A DNA stretch of 64,000 nucleotides from Luzula sylvatica (GCA_946800325.1 OX326958.1:71049264-71113263), one strand, 5' to 3'; positions 11,075 to 25,543 are shown, numbered from the stretch's first letter. A program made the numbers and translations. Notes: generated by a model from the letters alone, not told the origin.

Positions 11075-14000
11075 AAGATTGAGAAACCTACAATTGGACA
11101 ATCTTCATATTCAATAATTCAAGATGAAATTACAAAAAAACCTGTATTTTTTGTTAATTCGGGCTCAAAATACATAATTTTCGAAATTCGGCCGCGCTTC
11201 TGCATTCCTCTCGTCGAGGCGAGCGATTTTGATATGAAGATCGTGCCATTTGGAGAAAGTATGAGAAAGTTACAATGTGATAATCTACATATTCTATAAT
11301 TCATGATGAAATTACAAAAAAAACTGTATTTTTTGTTAATTCGGGCTCAAAAAACATAATTTTCGAAATTCGGCCGCGTTGCTGCATTCCTCTCGTCGAG
11401 GCGAGCGATTTTGATATGAAGATCGTGCCATTTGGAGAAAGTATGAGAAAGTTACAATGATATAATGTTCATATTCTATAATTCATGATGAAATTACCAA
11501 AAAAACTGTATTTTCTGTTAATTCGGTTTCAAAATACATAATTTCCCAAATTCGTTCGCGCTGCTGTATTTCTCTCGCCGGGGCGAGTGATTTTGATATA
11601 AAAAACGTCCCATTTGGAGAAAGATTGAGAAACCTACAATTGGACAATCTTCATATTCAATAATTCAAGATGAAATTACAAAAAAACCTGTATTTTTTGT
11701 TAATTCGGGCTCAAAATACATAATTTTCGAAATTTGGCCGCGCTGCTGCATTCCCCTCGTCGAGGCGAGCGATTTTGATATGAAGATCGTGCCATTTGGA
11801 GAAAGTATGAGAAAGTTACAATGTGATAATCTTCATATTCTATAATTCATGATGAAATTACCAAAAAAACTGTATTTTCTGTTAATTCGGTTTCAAAATA
11901 CATAATTTCCCAAATTCGTTCGCGCTGCTGTATTTCTCTCGCCGGGGCGAGTGATTTTGATATAAAAATCGTGCCATTTGGAGAAAGATTGAGAAACCTA
12001 CAATTGGACAATCTTCATATTCAATAATTCAAGATGAAATTACAAAAAAACCTGTATTTTTTGTTAATTCGGGCTCAAAATACATAATTTTCGAAATTCG
12101 GCCGCGTTGCTGCATTCCTCTCGTCGAAGCGAGCGATTTTGATATCAAGATCGTGCCATTTGGAGAAAGTATGAGAAAGTTACAATGTGATAATCTTCAT
12201 ATTCTATAATTCATGATGAAATTACCAAAAAAACTGTATTTTCTGTTAATTCGGTTTTAAAATACATAATTTCCCAAATTCGTTCGCGCTGCTGTATTTC
12301 TCTCGCCGGGGCGAGCGATTTTGATATAAAAATCGTGCCATTTGGAGAAAGATTGAGAAACCTACAATTGGACAATCTTCATATTCAATAATTCAAGATG
12401 AAATTACAAAAAAAAATGTATTTTTTGTTAATTCGGGCTCAAAATACATAATTTTCGAAATTCGGCCGCGCTGCTGCATTCCTCTCGTCGAGGCGAGCGA
12501 TTTTGATATGAAGATCGTGCCATTTGGAGAAAGTATGAGAAAGTTACAATGTGATAATCTTCATATTCTATAATTCATGATGAAATTACCAAAAAAACTG
12601 TATTTTCTGTTAATTCGGTTTCAAAATACATAATTTCCCAAATTCGTTCGCGCTGCTGTATTTATCTCGCCGGGGCGAGTGATTTTGATATAAAAATCGT
12701 CCCATTTGGAGAAAGATTGAGAAACCTACAATTGGACAATCTTCATATTCAATAATTCAAGATGAAATTACAAAAAAACCTGTATTTTTTGTTAATTCGG
12801 GCTCAAAATATATAATTTCCCAAATTCGTTCGCGCTGCTGTATTTCTCTCGCCGGGGCGAGCGATTTTGATATAAAAATCGTCCCATTTGGAGAAAGATT
12901 GAGAAACCTACAATTGGACAATCTTCATATTCAATAATTCAAGATGAAATGACAAAAAAACCTGTATTTTTTGTTAATTCGGGCTCAAAATACATAATTT
13001 TCGAAATTCGGCCGCGAAGCTGCATTCCTCTCGTCGAGCCGAGCGATTTTGATATGAAGATCGTGCCATTTGGAGAAAGTATGAGAAAGTTACAATGTGA
13101 TAATCTTCAAATTCAATAATTCATGATGAAATTACCAAAAAAACTGTATTTTATGTTAATTCGCTTTCAAAATACATAATTTCCCAAATTCGTTCGCGCT
13201 GCTGTATTTCTCTCGTCGGGGCGAGTGATTTTGATATAAAAATCGTCCCATTTGGAGAAATATTGAGAAACCTACAATTGGACAATCTTCATATTCAATA
13301 ATTCAAGATGAAATTACCAAAAAACCTGTATTTTTTTGTTAATTCGGGCTCAAAATACATAATTTCCGAAATTCGTTCGCGCTGCTGTATTTTTCTCGCC
13401 GGGGCGAGTGATTTTGATATAAAAATCGTCCCATTTGGAGAAAGATTGAGAAACCTACAATTGGACAATCTTCATATTCAATAATTCAAGATGAAATTAC
13501 AAAAAAAATTGTATTTTTTGTTAATTCGGGCTCAAAATACATAATTTTCGAAATTCGGCCACGTTGCTGCATTACTCTCATCGAGGCGAGCGATTTTGAT
13601 ATGAAGATCGTGCCATTTGGAGAAAGTATGAGAAAGTTACAATGTGATAATCTTCATATTCTATAATTCATGATGAAATTACCAAAAAAACTGTATTTTC
13701 TGTTAATTGGGTTTCAAAATACATAATTTCCCAAATTCGTTCGCGCTGCCGTATTTCTCTCGCCGGGGCGAGCGATTTTGATATAAAAATCGTGCCATTT
13801 GGAGAAAGATTGAGAAACCTACAATTGGACAATCTTCATATTCAATAATTCAAGATGAAATTACAAAAAAAAATGTATTTTTTGTTAATTCGGGCTCAAA
13901 ATACATAATTTTCGAAATTCGGCCGCGATGCTGCATTCCTCTCGTCCAGGCGAGCGATTTTGATATGAAGATCGTGCCATTTGGAGAAAGTGTGAGAAAG

Positions 14001-15012
14001 TTACAATGTGATAATCTTCATATTCTATAATTCATGATGAAATTACAAAAAAAACTGTATTTTTTGTTAATTCGGGCTCAACATACATAATTTTCGAAAT
14101 TCGGCTGCGCTGCTGCATTCCTCTCGCCGGGGCGAGCGATTTTGATATGAAGATCGTGCCATTTGGAGAAAGTATGAGAAAGTTACAATGATATAATGTT
14201 CAAATTCAATAATTCATGATGAAATTACCAAAAAAACTGTATTTTCTGTTAATTCGGTTTCAAAATACATAATTTCCCAAATTCGTTCGCGCTGCTGTAT
14301 TTCTCTCGCCGGGGCGAGTTATTTTGATATAAAAATCGTACCATTTGGAGAAAGATTGAGAAACCTACAATTGGACAATCTTCATATTCAATAATTCAAG
14401 ATGAAATTACAAAAAAACCTGTATTTTTTGTTAATTCGGGCTCAAAATACATAATTTTCGAAATTCGGCCGCGCTGCTGCATTCCTCTCGTCGAGGCGAG
14501 CAATTATGATATGAAGATCGTGCCATTTGGAGAAAGTATGAGAAAGTTACAATGTGATAATCTACATATTCTATAATTCATGATGAAATTACAAAAAAAA
14601 CTGTATTTTTTGTTAATTCGGGCTCAAAATACATAATTTTCGAAATTTGGCCGCGCTGCTGCATTCCTCTCGCCGGGGCGAGCGATTTTGATATGAAGAT
14701 CGTGCCATTTGGAGAAAGTATGAGAAAGTTACAATGATATAATGTTCAAATTCAATAATTCATGATGAAATTACCAAAAAAACTGTATTTTCTGTTAATT
14801 CGGTTTCAAAATACATAATTTCCCAAATTCGTTCGCGCTGCTGTATTTCTCTCGCCGGGGCGAGTGATTTTGATATAAAAATCGTCCCATTTGGAGAAAG
14901 ATTGAGAAACCTACAATTGGACAATCTTCATATTCAATAATTCAAGATGAAATTACAAAAAAACCTGTATTTTTTGTTAATTCGGGCTCAAAATACATAA
15001 TTTTCGAAATTC
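11075..15012. repeat. 3823 bp HOR (21 monomers), copy 2 of 2 (~115 bp into a third)
   Basis: This is the tandem copy of the preceding 21-monomer unit, with the same private variants 3823 bp downstream (GATGAAATGAC at 12943, ATTACTCTCATCG near 13571, GCGAGCAATTATGAT near 14508). Private changes include GGTTTTAAAATAC near 12254 and AT at 13928-13929. Specific homology fades where the A core reads CGCGCTGCTGC (about 15013) instead of CGCGCTTCTGC and the next end reads ATCTTTATATTC. Confidence 0.9.
13928..13929. other. Hypervariable core dinucleotide of A monomers (AT in this copy)
   Basis: This is the HOR partner of 10105-10106 and differs from it only at the first of the two bases, in a stretch where the two 3823 bp copies are otherwise the same. 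It is one of several HOR pairs in which this dinucleotide is the visible difference. Confidence 0.85.
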
Positions 15013-15093
15013 GGCCGCGCTGCTGCATTCCTCTCGTCGAGGCGAGCGATTTTGATATGAAGATCGTGCCATTTGGAGAAAGTATGAGAAAGT

Positions 15094-17329
15094 TACAATG
15101 TGATAATCTTTATATTCTATAATTCATGATGAAATTATCAAAACAACTGTATTTTCTGTTAATTCGGTTTCAAAATACATAATTTCCCAAATTCGTCCGC
15201 GCTGCTGTAATTCTCTCGCCGGGGCGAGCGATTTTGATATAAAAATCGTGCCATTTGGAGAAAGATTGAGAAACCTACAATTGGACAATCTTCATATTCA
15301 ATAATTCAAGATGAAATTACAAAAAAAAATGTATTTTTTGTTAATTCGGGCTCAAAATACATAATTTTCGAAATTCGGCCGCGCTGCTGCATTCCTCTCG
15401 TCGAGGCGAGCGATTTTGATATCAAGATCGTGCCATTTGGAGAAAGTATGAGAAAGTTCAACGATATAATGTTCAAATTCAATAATTCATGATGAAATTA
15501 CAAAAAAAACTGTATTTTCTGTTAATTCGGTTTCAAAATACATAATTTCCCAAATTCGTTCGCGCTGCTGTATTTCTCTCGCCGGGGCGAGTGATTTTGA
15601 TATAAAAATCGTCCCATTTGGAGAAAGATTGAGAAACCTACAATTGGACAATCTTCATATTCAATAATTCAAGATGAAATTACAAAAAAACCTGTATTTT
15701 TTGTTAATTCGGGCTCAAAATATATAATTTCCCAAATTCGTTCGCGCTGCTGTATTTCTCTCGCCGGGGCGAGCGATTTTGATATAAAAATCGTCCCATT
15801 TGGAGAAAGATTGAGAAACCTACAATTGGACAATCTTCATATTCAATAATTCAAGATGAAATGACAAAAAAACCTGTATTTTTTGTTAATTCGGGCTCAA
15901 AATACATAATTTTCGAAATTCGGCCACGAGGCTGCATTCCTCTCGTCGAGCCGAGCGATTTTGATATGAAGATCGTGCCATTTGGAGAAAGTATGAGAAA
16001 GTTACAATGTGATAATCTTCAAATTCAATAATTCATGATGAAATTACCAAAAAAACTGTATTTCTGTTAATTCGGGTTCAAAATACATAATTTCCCAAAT
16101 TCGTTCGCGCTGCTGTATTTCTCTCTCCGGGGCGAGCGATTTTGATATAAAAATCGTGCCATTTGGAGAAAGATTGAGAAACCTACAATTGGACAATCTT
16201 CATATTCAATAATTCAAGATGAAATTACAAAAAAAACTGTATTTTTTTGTAATTTGGGCTCAAAATACATAATTTTCGAAATTCGGCCATGCAGCTGCAT
16301 TCCTCTCGTCGAGGCGAGCGATTTTGATATGAAGATCGTGCCATTTGGAGAAAGTATGAGAAAGTTACAATGTGATAATCTTTATATTCTATAATTCATG
16401 ATGAAATTATCAAAACAACTGTATTTTCTGTTAATTCGGTTTCAAAATACATAATTTCCCAAATTCGTCCGCGCTGCTGTAATTCTCTCGCCGGGGCGAG
16501 CGATTTTGATATAAAAATCGTGCCATTTGGAGAAAGATTGAGAAACCTACAATTGGACAATCTTCATATTCAATAATTCAAGATGAAATTACAAAAAAAA
16601 ATGTATTTTTTGTTAATTCGGGCTCAAAATACATAATTTTCGAAATTCGGCCGCGTTGCTGCATTCCTCTCGTCGAGGCGAGCGATTTTGATATCAAGAT
16701 CGTGCCATTTGGAGAAAGTATGAGAAAGTTCAACGATATAATGTTCAAATTCAATAATTCATGATGAAATTACAAAAAAAACTGTATTTTCTGTTAATTC
16801 GGTTTCAAAATACATAATTTCCCAAATTCGTTCGCGCTGCTGTATTTCTCTCGCCGGGGCGAGTGATTTTGATATAAAAATCGTCCCATTTGGAGAAAGA
16901 TTGAGAAACCTACAATTGGACAATCTTCATATTCAATAATTCAAGATGAAATTACAAAAAAACCTGTATTTTTTGTTAATTCGGGCTCAAAATATATAAT
17001 TTCCCAAATTCGTTCGCGCTGCTGTATTTCTCTCGCCGGGGCGAGCGATTTTGATATAAAAATCGTCCCATTTGGAGAAAGATTGAGAAACCTACAATTG
17101 GACAATCTTCATATTCAATAATTCAAGATGAAATGACAAAAAAACCTGTATTTTTTGTTAATTCGGGCTCAAAATACATAATTTTCGAAATTCGGCCACG
17201 AGGCTGCATTCCTCTCGTCGAGCCGAGCGATTTTGATATGAAGATCGTGCCATTTGGAGAAAGTATGAGAAAGTTACAATGTGATAATCTTCAAATTCAA
17301 TAATTCATGATGAAATTACCAAAAAAACT
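15094..17329. repeat. HOR block: 7-monomer unit of 1272 bp, about 1.75 copies
   Basis: The string GATAATCTTTATATTC followed by AATTATCAAAACAACTG occurs at about 15103 and again 1272 bp later. It is followed in both copies by CGTCCGCGCTGCTGTAATTC, TTCAACGATATAATG, the TATATAATTTCCC chimera, GATGAAATGAC (15855 and 17127) and GGCCACGAGGCTGC. The copies separate near 16057 and 17329, where copy 1 has a shortened CTGTATTTCTGTTAATTCGGGTTC and copy 2 has TATTTTATGTTAATTCGG. The core dinucleotide differs between copies (CT at 15384-15385, TT at 16656-16657) although flanking bases match. Confidence 0.85.
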
Positions 17330-20300
17330 GTATTTTATGTTAATTCGGTTTCAAAATACATAATTTCCCAAATTCGTTCGCGCTGCTGTATTTCTCTCGT
17401 CGGGGCGAGTGATTTTGTTATAAAAATCGTCCCATTTGGAGAAATATTTAGAAACCTACAATTGGACAATCTTCATATTCAATAATTCAAGATGAAATTA
17501 CAAAAAAACCTGTATTTTTTGTTAATTCGGGCTCAAAATACATAATTTCCGAAATTCGTTCGCGCTGCTGTATTTCTCTCGCCGGGGCGAGTGATTTTGA
17601 TATAAAAATCGTCCCATTTGGAGAAAGATTGAGAAACCTACAATTGGACAATCTTCATATTCAATAATTCAAGATGAAATTACAAAAAAAACTGTATTTT
17701 TTGTTAATTCGGGCTCAAAATACATAATTTTCGAAATTCGGCCACGTTGCTGCATTCCTCTCGTCGAGGCGAGCGATTTTGATATGAAGATCGTGCCATT
17801 TGGAGAAAGTATGAGAAAGTTACAATGTGATAATCTTCATATTCTATAATTCATGATGAAATTACCAAAAAAACTGTATTTTCTGTTAATTCGGTTTCAA
17901 AATACATAATTTCCCAAATTCGTTCGCGCTGCTGTATTTCTCTCGCCGGGGCGAGCGATTTTGATATAAAAATCGTGCCATTTGGAGAAAGATTGAGAAA
18001 CCTACAATTGGACAATCTTCATATTCAATAATTCAAGATGAAATTACAATAAAAAATGTATTTTTTGTTAATTCGGGCTCAAAATACATAATTTTCGAAA
18101 TTCGGCCGCGTTGCTGCATTCCTCTCGTCGAGGCGAGCGATTTTTATATCAAGATCGTGCCATTTGGAGAAAGTATGAGAAAGTTCAATGATATAATGTT
18201 CAAATTCAATAATTCATGATGAAATTACAAAAAAACCTATATTTTCTGTTAATTCGGTTTCAAAATACATAATTTCCCAAATTTGTTCGCGCTGCTGTAT
18301 TTCTCTCGCCGGGGCGAGTGATTTTGATATAAAAATAGTCCCATTTGGAGAAAGATTGAGAAACCTACAATTGGACAATCTTCATATTCAATAATTCAAG
18401 ATGAAATTACAAAAAAACCTGTATTTTTTGTTAATTCGGGCTCAAAATATATAATTTCCCAAATTCGTTCGCGCTGCTGTATTTCTCTCGCCGGGGCGAG
18501 CGATTTTGATATAAAAATCGTCCCATTTGGAGAAAGATTGAGAAACCTACAATTGGACAATCTTCATATTCAATAATTCAAGATGAAATGACAAAAAAAC
18601 CTGTATTTTTTGTTAATTCGGGCTCAAAATACATAATTTTCGAAATTCGGCCGCGATGCTGCATTCCTCTCGTCGAGCCGAGCGATTTTGATATGAAGAT
18701 CGTGCCATTTGGAGAAAGTATGAGAAAGTTACAATGTGATAATCATCAAATTCAATAATTCATGATGAAATTACCAAAAAAACTGTATTTTATGTTAATT
18801 CGGTTTCAAAATACATAATTTCCCAAATTCGTTCGCGCTGCTGTATTTCTCTCGTCGGGGCGAGTGATTTTGATATAAAAATCGTCCCATTTGGAGAAAT
18901 ATTGAGAAACCTACAATTGGACAATCTTCATATTCAATAATTCAAGATGAAATTACAAAAAAAACTGTATTTTTTGTTAATTCGGGCTCAAAATACATAA
19001 TTTCCGAAATTCGTTCGCGCTGCTGTATTTCTCTCGCCGGGGCGAGTGATTTTGATATAAAAATCGTCCCATTTGGAGAAAGATTGAGAAACCTACAATT
19101 GGACAATCTTCATATTCAATAATTCAAGATGAAATTACAAAAAAAACTGTATTTTTTGTTAATTCGGGCTCAAAATACATAATTTTCGAAATTCGGCCAC
19201 GTTGCTGCATTCCTCTCGTCGAGGCGAGCGATTTTGATATGAAGATCGTGCCATTTGGATAAAGTATGAGAAAGTTACAATGTGATAATCTTCATATTCT
19301 ATAATTCATGATGAAATTACCAAAAAAACTGTATTTTCTGTTAATTCGGTTTCAAAATACATAATTTCCCAAATTCGTTCGCGCTGCTGTATTTCTCTCG
19401 CCGGGGCGAGCGATTTTGATATAAAAATCGTGCCATTTGGAGAAAGATTGAGAAACCTACAATTGGACAATCTTCATATTCAATAATTCAAGATGAAATT
19501 ACAAAAAAAAATGTATTTTTTGTTAATTCGGGCTCAAAATACATAATTTTCGAAATTCGGCAGCGCAGCTGCATTCCTCTCGTCGAGGCGAGCGATTTTG
19601 ATATGAAGATCGTGCCATTTAGAGAAAGTATGAGAAAGTTACAATGTGATAATCTTCATATTCTATAATTCATGATGAAATTACCAAAAAAACTGTATTT
19701 TATGTTAATTCGGTTTCAAAATACATAATTTCCCAAATTCGTTCGCGCTGCTGTATTTCTCTCGTCGGGGCGAGTGATTTTGATATAAAAATCGTCCCAT
19801 TTGGAGAAATATTGAGAAACCTACAATTGGACAATCTTCATATTCAATAATTCAAGATGAAATTACAAAAAAACCTGTATTTTTTGTTAATTCGGGCTCA
19901 AAATACATAATTTCCGAAATTCGTTCGCGCTGCTGTATTTCTCTCGCCGGGGCGAGTGATTTTGATATAAAAATCGTCCCATTTGGAGAAAGATTGAGAA
20001 ACCTACAATTGGACAATCTTCATATTCAATAATTCAAGATGAAATTACAAAAAAAACTGTATTTTTTGTTAATTCGGGCTCAAAATACATAATTTTCGAA
20101 ATTCGGCCACGTTGCTGCATTCCTCTCGTCGAGGCGAGCGATTTTGATATGAAGATCGTGCCATTTGGAGAAAGTATGAGAAAGTTACAATGTGATAATC
20201 TTCATATTCTATAATTCATGATGAAATTACCAAAAAAACTGTATTTTCTGTTAATTCGGTTTCAAAATACATAATTTCCCAAATTCGTTCGCGCTGCTGT

Positions 20301-22269
20301 ATTTCTCTCGCCGGGGCGAGCGATTTTGATATAAAAATCGTGCCATTTGGAGAAAGATTAAGAAACCTACAATTGGACAATCTTCATATTCAATAATTCA
20401 AGATGAAATTACAAAAAAAAATGTATTTTTTGTTAATTCGGGCTCAAAATACATAATTTTCGAAATTCGGCCGCGTTGCTGCATTCCTCTCGTCGAGGCG
20501 AGCGATTTTGATATCAAGATCGTGCCATTTGGAGAAAGTATGAGAAAGTTCAATGATATAATGTTCAAATTCAATAATTCATGATGAAATTACAAAAAAC
20601 CTGTATTTTCTGTTAATTCGGTTTCAAAATACATAATTTCCCAAATTCGTTCGCGCTGCTGTATTTCTCTCGCCGGGGCGAGTGATTTTGATATAAAAAT
20701 CGTCCCATTTGGAGAAAGATTGAGAAACCTACAATTGGACAATCTTCATATTCAATAATTCAAGATGAAATTACAAAAAAACATGTATTTTTTGTTAATT
20801 CGGGCTCAAAATATATAATTTCCCAAATTCGTTCGCGCTGCTGTATTTCTCTCGCCGGGGCGAGCGATTTTGATATAAAAATCGTCCCATTTGGAGAAAG
20901 ATTGAGAAACCTACAATTGGACAATCTTCATATTCAATAATTCAAGATGAAATGACAAAAAAACCTGTATTTTTTGTTAATTCGGGCTCAAAATACATAA
21001 TTTTCGAAATTCGGCCGCTAGGCTGCATTCCTCTCGTCGAGCCGAGCGATTTTGATATGAAGATCGTGCCATTTGGAGAAAGTATGAGAAAGTTACAATG
21101 TGATAATCATCAAATTCAATAATTCATGATGAAATTACCAAAAAAACTGTATTTTATGTTAATTCGGTTTCAAAATACATAATTTCCCAAATTCGTTCGC
21201 GCTGCTGTATTTCTCTCGTCGGGGCGAGTGATTTTGATATAAAAATCGTCCCATTTGGAGAAATATTGAGAAACCTACAATTGGACAATCTTCATATTCA
21301 ATAATTCAAGATGAAATTACAAAAAAACCTGTATTTTTTGTTAATTCGGGCTCAAAATACATAATTTCCGAAATTCGTTCGCGCTGCTGTATTTCTCTCG
21401 CCGGGGCGAGTGATTTTGATATAAAAATCGTCCCATTTGGAGAAAGATTGAGAAACCTACAATTGGACAATCTTCATATTCAATAATTCAAGATGAAATT
21501 ACAAAAAAAACTGTATTTTTTGTTAATTCGGGCTCAAAATACATAATTTTCGAAATTCGGCCACGTTGCTGCATTCCTCTCGTCGAGGCGAGCGATTTTG
21601 ATATGAAGATCGTGCCATTTGGAGAAAGTATGAGAAAGTTACAATGTGATAATCTTCATATTCTATAATTCATGATGAAATTACCAAAAAAACTGTATTT
21701 TCTGTTAATTCGGTTTCAAAATACATAATTTCCCAAATTCGTTCGCGCTGCTGTATTTCTCTCGCCGGGGCGAGCGATTTTGATATAAAAATCGTGCCAT
21801 TTGGAGAAAGATTGAGAAACCTACAATTGGACAATCTTCATATTCAATAATTCAAGATGAAATTACAAAAAAAAATGTATTTTTTGTTAATTCGGGCTCA
21901 AAATACATAATTTTCGAAATTCGGCGGCGCAGCTGCATTCCTCTCGTCGAGGCGAGCGATTTTGATATGAAGATCGTGCCATTTGGAGAAAGTATGAGAA
22001 AGTTACAATGTGATAATCTTCATATTCTATAATTCATGATGAAATTACCAAAAAAACTGTATTTTCTGTTAATTCGGTTTCAAAATACATAATTTCCCAA
22101 ATTCGTTCGCGCTGCTGTATTTCTCTCGCCGGGGCGAGTGATTTTGATATAAAAATCGTCCCATTTGGAGAAAGATTGAGAAACCTACAATTGGACAATC
22201 TTCATATTCAATAATTCAAGATGAAATTACAAAAAAACCTGTATTTTTTGTTAATTCGGGCTCAAAATA
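17330..22269. repeat. HOR block: 13-monomer unit of ~2364 bp with an inner 5-monomer duplication
   Basis: GATGAAATGAC monomers lie at 17127, 18582 and 20946, spaced 8 and 13 monomers apart. The segments starting at 18582 and 20946 share the rare ATCATCAAATTC and the following order of sub-types for about 1 kb. Inside the first, about 18.77-19.65 kb recurs 910 bp (5 monomers) downstream, which explains the growth from 8 to 13 monomers: the same B, C1, A-GGCCACGTT and B series appears twice. Minor features are GGATAAAGTATG near 19257 and TTTTTATATCAAG near 18142. Confidence 0.78.
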
Positions 22270-25200
22270 TATAATTTTCGAAATTCGGCCACGAAGCTGC
22301 ATTCCTCTCGTCGAGGCGAGCGATTTTGATATGAAGATCGTGCCATTTGGAGAAAGTATGAGAAAGTTACAATGTGATAATCTTCATATTCTATAATTCA
22401 TGATGAAATTACCAAAAAAACTGTATTTTCTGTTAATTCGGTTTCAAAATACATAATTTCCCAAATTCGTTCGCGCTGCTGTATTTGTCTCGCCGAGGCG
22501 AGCGATTTTGATATAAAAATCGTGCCATTTGGAGAAAGATTGAGAAACCTACAATTGGACAATCTTCATATTCAATAATTCAAGATGAAATTACAAAAAA
22601 AAATGTATTTTTTGTTAATTCGGGCTCAAAATACATAATTTTCGAAATTCGGACGCGTTGCTGCATTTCTCTCGTCGACGCGAGCGATTTTGATATCAAG
22701 ATCGTGCCATTTGGAGAAAGTATGAGAAAGTTCAATGATATAATGTTCAAATTCAATAATTCATGATGAAATTACAAAAAAAACTGTATTTTCTGTTAAT
22801 TCGGTTTCAAAATACATAATTTCCCAAATTCGTTCGCGCTGCTGTATTTCTCTCGCCGGGGCGAGTGATTTTGATATAAAAATCGTCCCATTTGGAGAAA
22901 GATTGAGAAACCTACAATTGGACAATCTTCATATTCAATAATTCAAGATGAAATTACAAAAAAACCTGATTTTTTGTTAATTCGGGCTCAAAATATATAA
23001 TTTCCCAAATTCGTTCGCGCTGCTGTATTTCTCTCGCCGGGGCGAGCGATTTTGATATAAAAATCGTCCCATTTGGAGAAAGATTGAGAAACCTACAATT
23101 GGACAATCTTCATATTCAATAATTCAAGATGAAATGACAAAAAAACCTGTATTTTTTGTTAATTCGGGCTCAAAATACATAATTTTCGAAATTCGGGCGC
23201 GTTGCTGCATTCCTCTCGTCGAGGCGAGCAATTTTGATATGAAGATCATGCCATTTGGAGAAAGTATGAGAAAGTTACAATGTGATAATCTACATATTCT
23301 ATAATTCATGATGAAATTACAAAAAAAACTGTATTTTTTGTTAATTCGGGCTCAAAATACATAATTTTCGAAATTTGGCCGCGCTGCTGCATTCCTCTCG
23401 CCGGGGCGAGCGATTTTGATATGAAGATCGTGCCATTTGGAGAAAGTATGAGAAAGTTACAATGTGATAATCTCCATATTCTATAATTCATGATGAAATT
23501 ACCAAAAAAACTGTATTTTATGTTAATTCGGTTTCAAAATACATAATTTCCCAAATTCGTTCGCGCTGCTGTGTTTCTCTCGTCGGGGCGAGTGATTTTG
23601 ATATAAAAATCGTCCCATTTGGAGAAATATTGAGAAACCTACAATTGGACAATCTTCATATTCAATAATTCAAGATGAAATTACAAAAAAACCTGTATTT
23701 TTTGTTAATTCGGGCTCAAAATACATAATTTGCGAAATTCGTTCGCGCTGCTGTATTTCTCTCGCCGGGGCGAGTGATTTTGATATAAAAATCGTCCCAT
23801 TTGGAGAAAGATTGAGAAACCTACAATTGGACAATTTTCATATTCAATAATTCAAGATGAAATTACAAAAAAAAACTGTATTTTTTGTTAATTCGGGCTC
23901 AAAATACATAATTTTCGAAATTCGGCCGCGAAGCTGCATTCCTCTCGTCGAGGCGAGCGATTTTGATATGAAGATCGTGCCATTTGGAGAAAGTATGAGA
24001 AAGTTACAATGTGATAATCTTCATATTCTATAATTCATGATGAAATTACCAAAAAAACTGTATTTTCTGTTAATTCGGTTTCAAAATACATAATTTCCCA
24101 AATTCGTTCGCGCTGCTGTATTTGTCTCGCCGGGGCGAGCGATTTTGATATAAAAATCGTGCCATTTGGAGAAAGATTGAGAAACCTACAATTGGACAAT
24201 CTTCATATTCAATAATTCAAGATGAAATTACAAAAAAAAATGTATTTTTTGTTAATTCGGGCTCAAAATACATAATTTTCGAAATTCGGACGCGCTGCTG
24301 CATTTCTCTCGTCGACGCAAGCGATTTTGATATCAAGATCGTGCCATTTGGAGAAAGTATGAGAAAGTTCAATGATATAATGTTCAAATTCAATAATTCA
24401 TGATGAAATTACAAAAAAAACTGTATTTTCTGTTAATTCGGTTTCAAAATACATAATTTCCCAAATTCGTTCGCGCTGCTGTATTTCTCTCGCCGGGGCG
24501 AGTGATTTTGATATAAAAATCGTCCCATTTGGAGAAAGATTGAGAAACCTACAATTGGACAATCTTCATATTCAATAATTCAAGATGAAATTACAAAAAA
24601 ACCTGATTTTTTGTTAATTCGGGCTCAAAATATATAATTTCCCAAATTCGTTCGCGCTGCTGTATTTCTCTCGCCGGGGCGAGCGATTTTGATATAAAAA
24701 TCGTCCCATTTGGAGAAAGATTGAGAAACCTACAATTGGACAATCTTCATATTCAATAATTCAAGATGAAATGACAAAAAAACCTGTATTTTTTGTTAAT
24801 TCGGGCTCAAAATACATAATTTTCGAAATTCGGGCGCGTTGCTGCATTCCTCTCGTCGAGGCGAGCAATTTTGATATGAAGATCATGCCATTTGGAGAAA
24901 GTATGAGAAAGTTACAATGTGATAATCTACATATTCTATAATTCATGATGAAATTACAAAAAAAACTGTATTTTTTGTTAATTCGGGCTCAAAATACATA
25001 ATTCTCGAAATTTGGCCGCGCCGCTGCATTCCTCTCGCCGGGGCGAGCGATTTTGATATGAAAATCGTGCCATTTGGAGAAAGTATGAGAAAGTTACAAT
25101 GTGATAATCTTCATATTCTATAATTCATGATGAAATTACCAAAAAAACTGTATTTTATGTTAATTCGGTTTCAAAATACATAATTTCCCAAATTCGTTCG

Positions 25201-25543
25201 CGCTGCTGTGTTTCTCTCGTCGGGGCGAGTGATTTTGATATAAAAATCGTCCCATTTGGAGAAATATTGAGAAACCTACAATTGGACAATCTTCATATTC
25301 AATAATTCAAGATGAAATTACAAAAAAACCTGTATTTTTTGTTAATTCGGGCTCAAAATACATAATTTGCGAAATTCGTTCGCGCTGCTGTATTTCTCTC
25401 GCCGGGGCGAGTGATTTTGATATAAAAATCGTCCCATTTGGAGAAAGATTGAGAAACCTACAATTGGACAATTTTCATATTCAATAATTCAAGATGAAAT
25501 TACAAAAAAAACTGTATTTTTTGTTAATTCGGGCTCAAAATAC
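22270..25543. repeat. HOR block: two 9-monomer units of 1637 bp
   Basis: Copy 1 spans about 22270-23906 and copy 2 about 23907-25543. Both carry TGTATTTGTCTCGCC, the GGACGCG core with GCATTTCTCTCGTCGACGC, a shortened CCTGATTTTTTG that has lost one T, GATGAAATGAC (23128 and 24765), GGGCGCGTTGCTGC with GAAGATCATGCC, CTGTGTTTCTCTCG, AATTTGCGAAATTCG and ACAATTTTCATATTC. The shared one-base loss near 22967 and 24604 shows it predates the duplication. The core dinucleotides at 22658 and 24295, and at 23384 and 25021, differ between copies. Confidence 0.88.
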
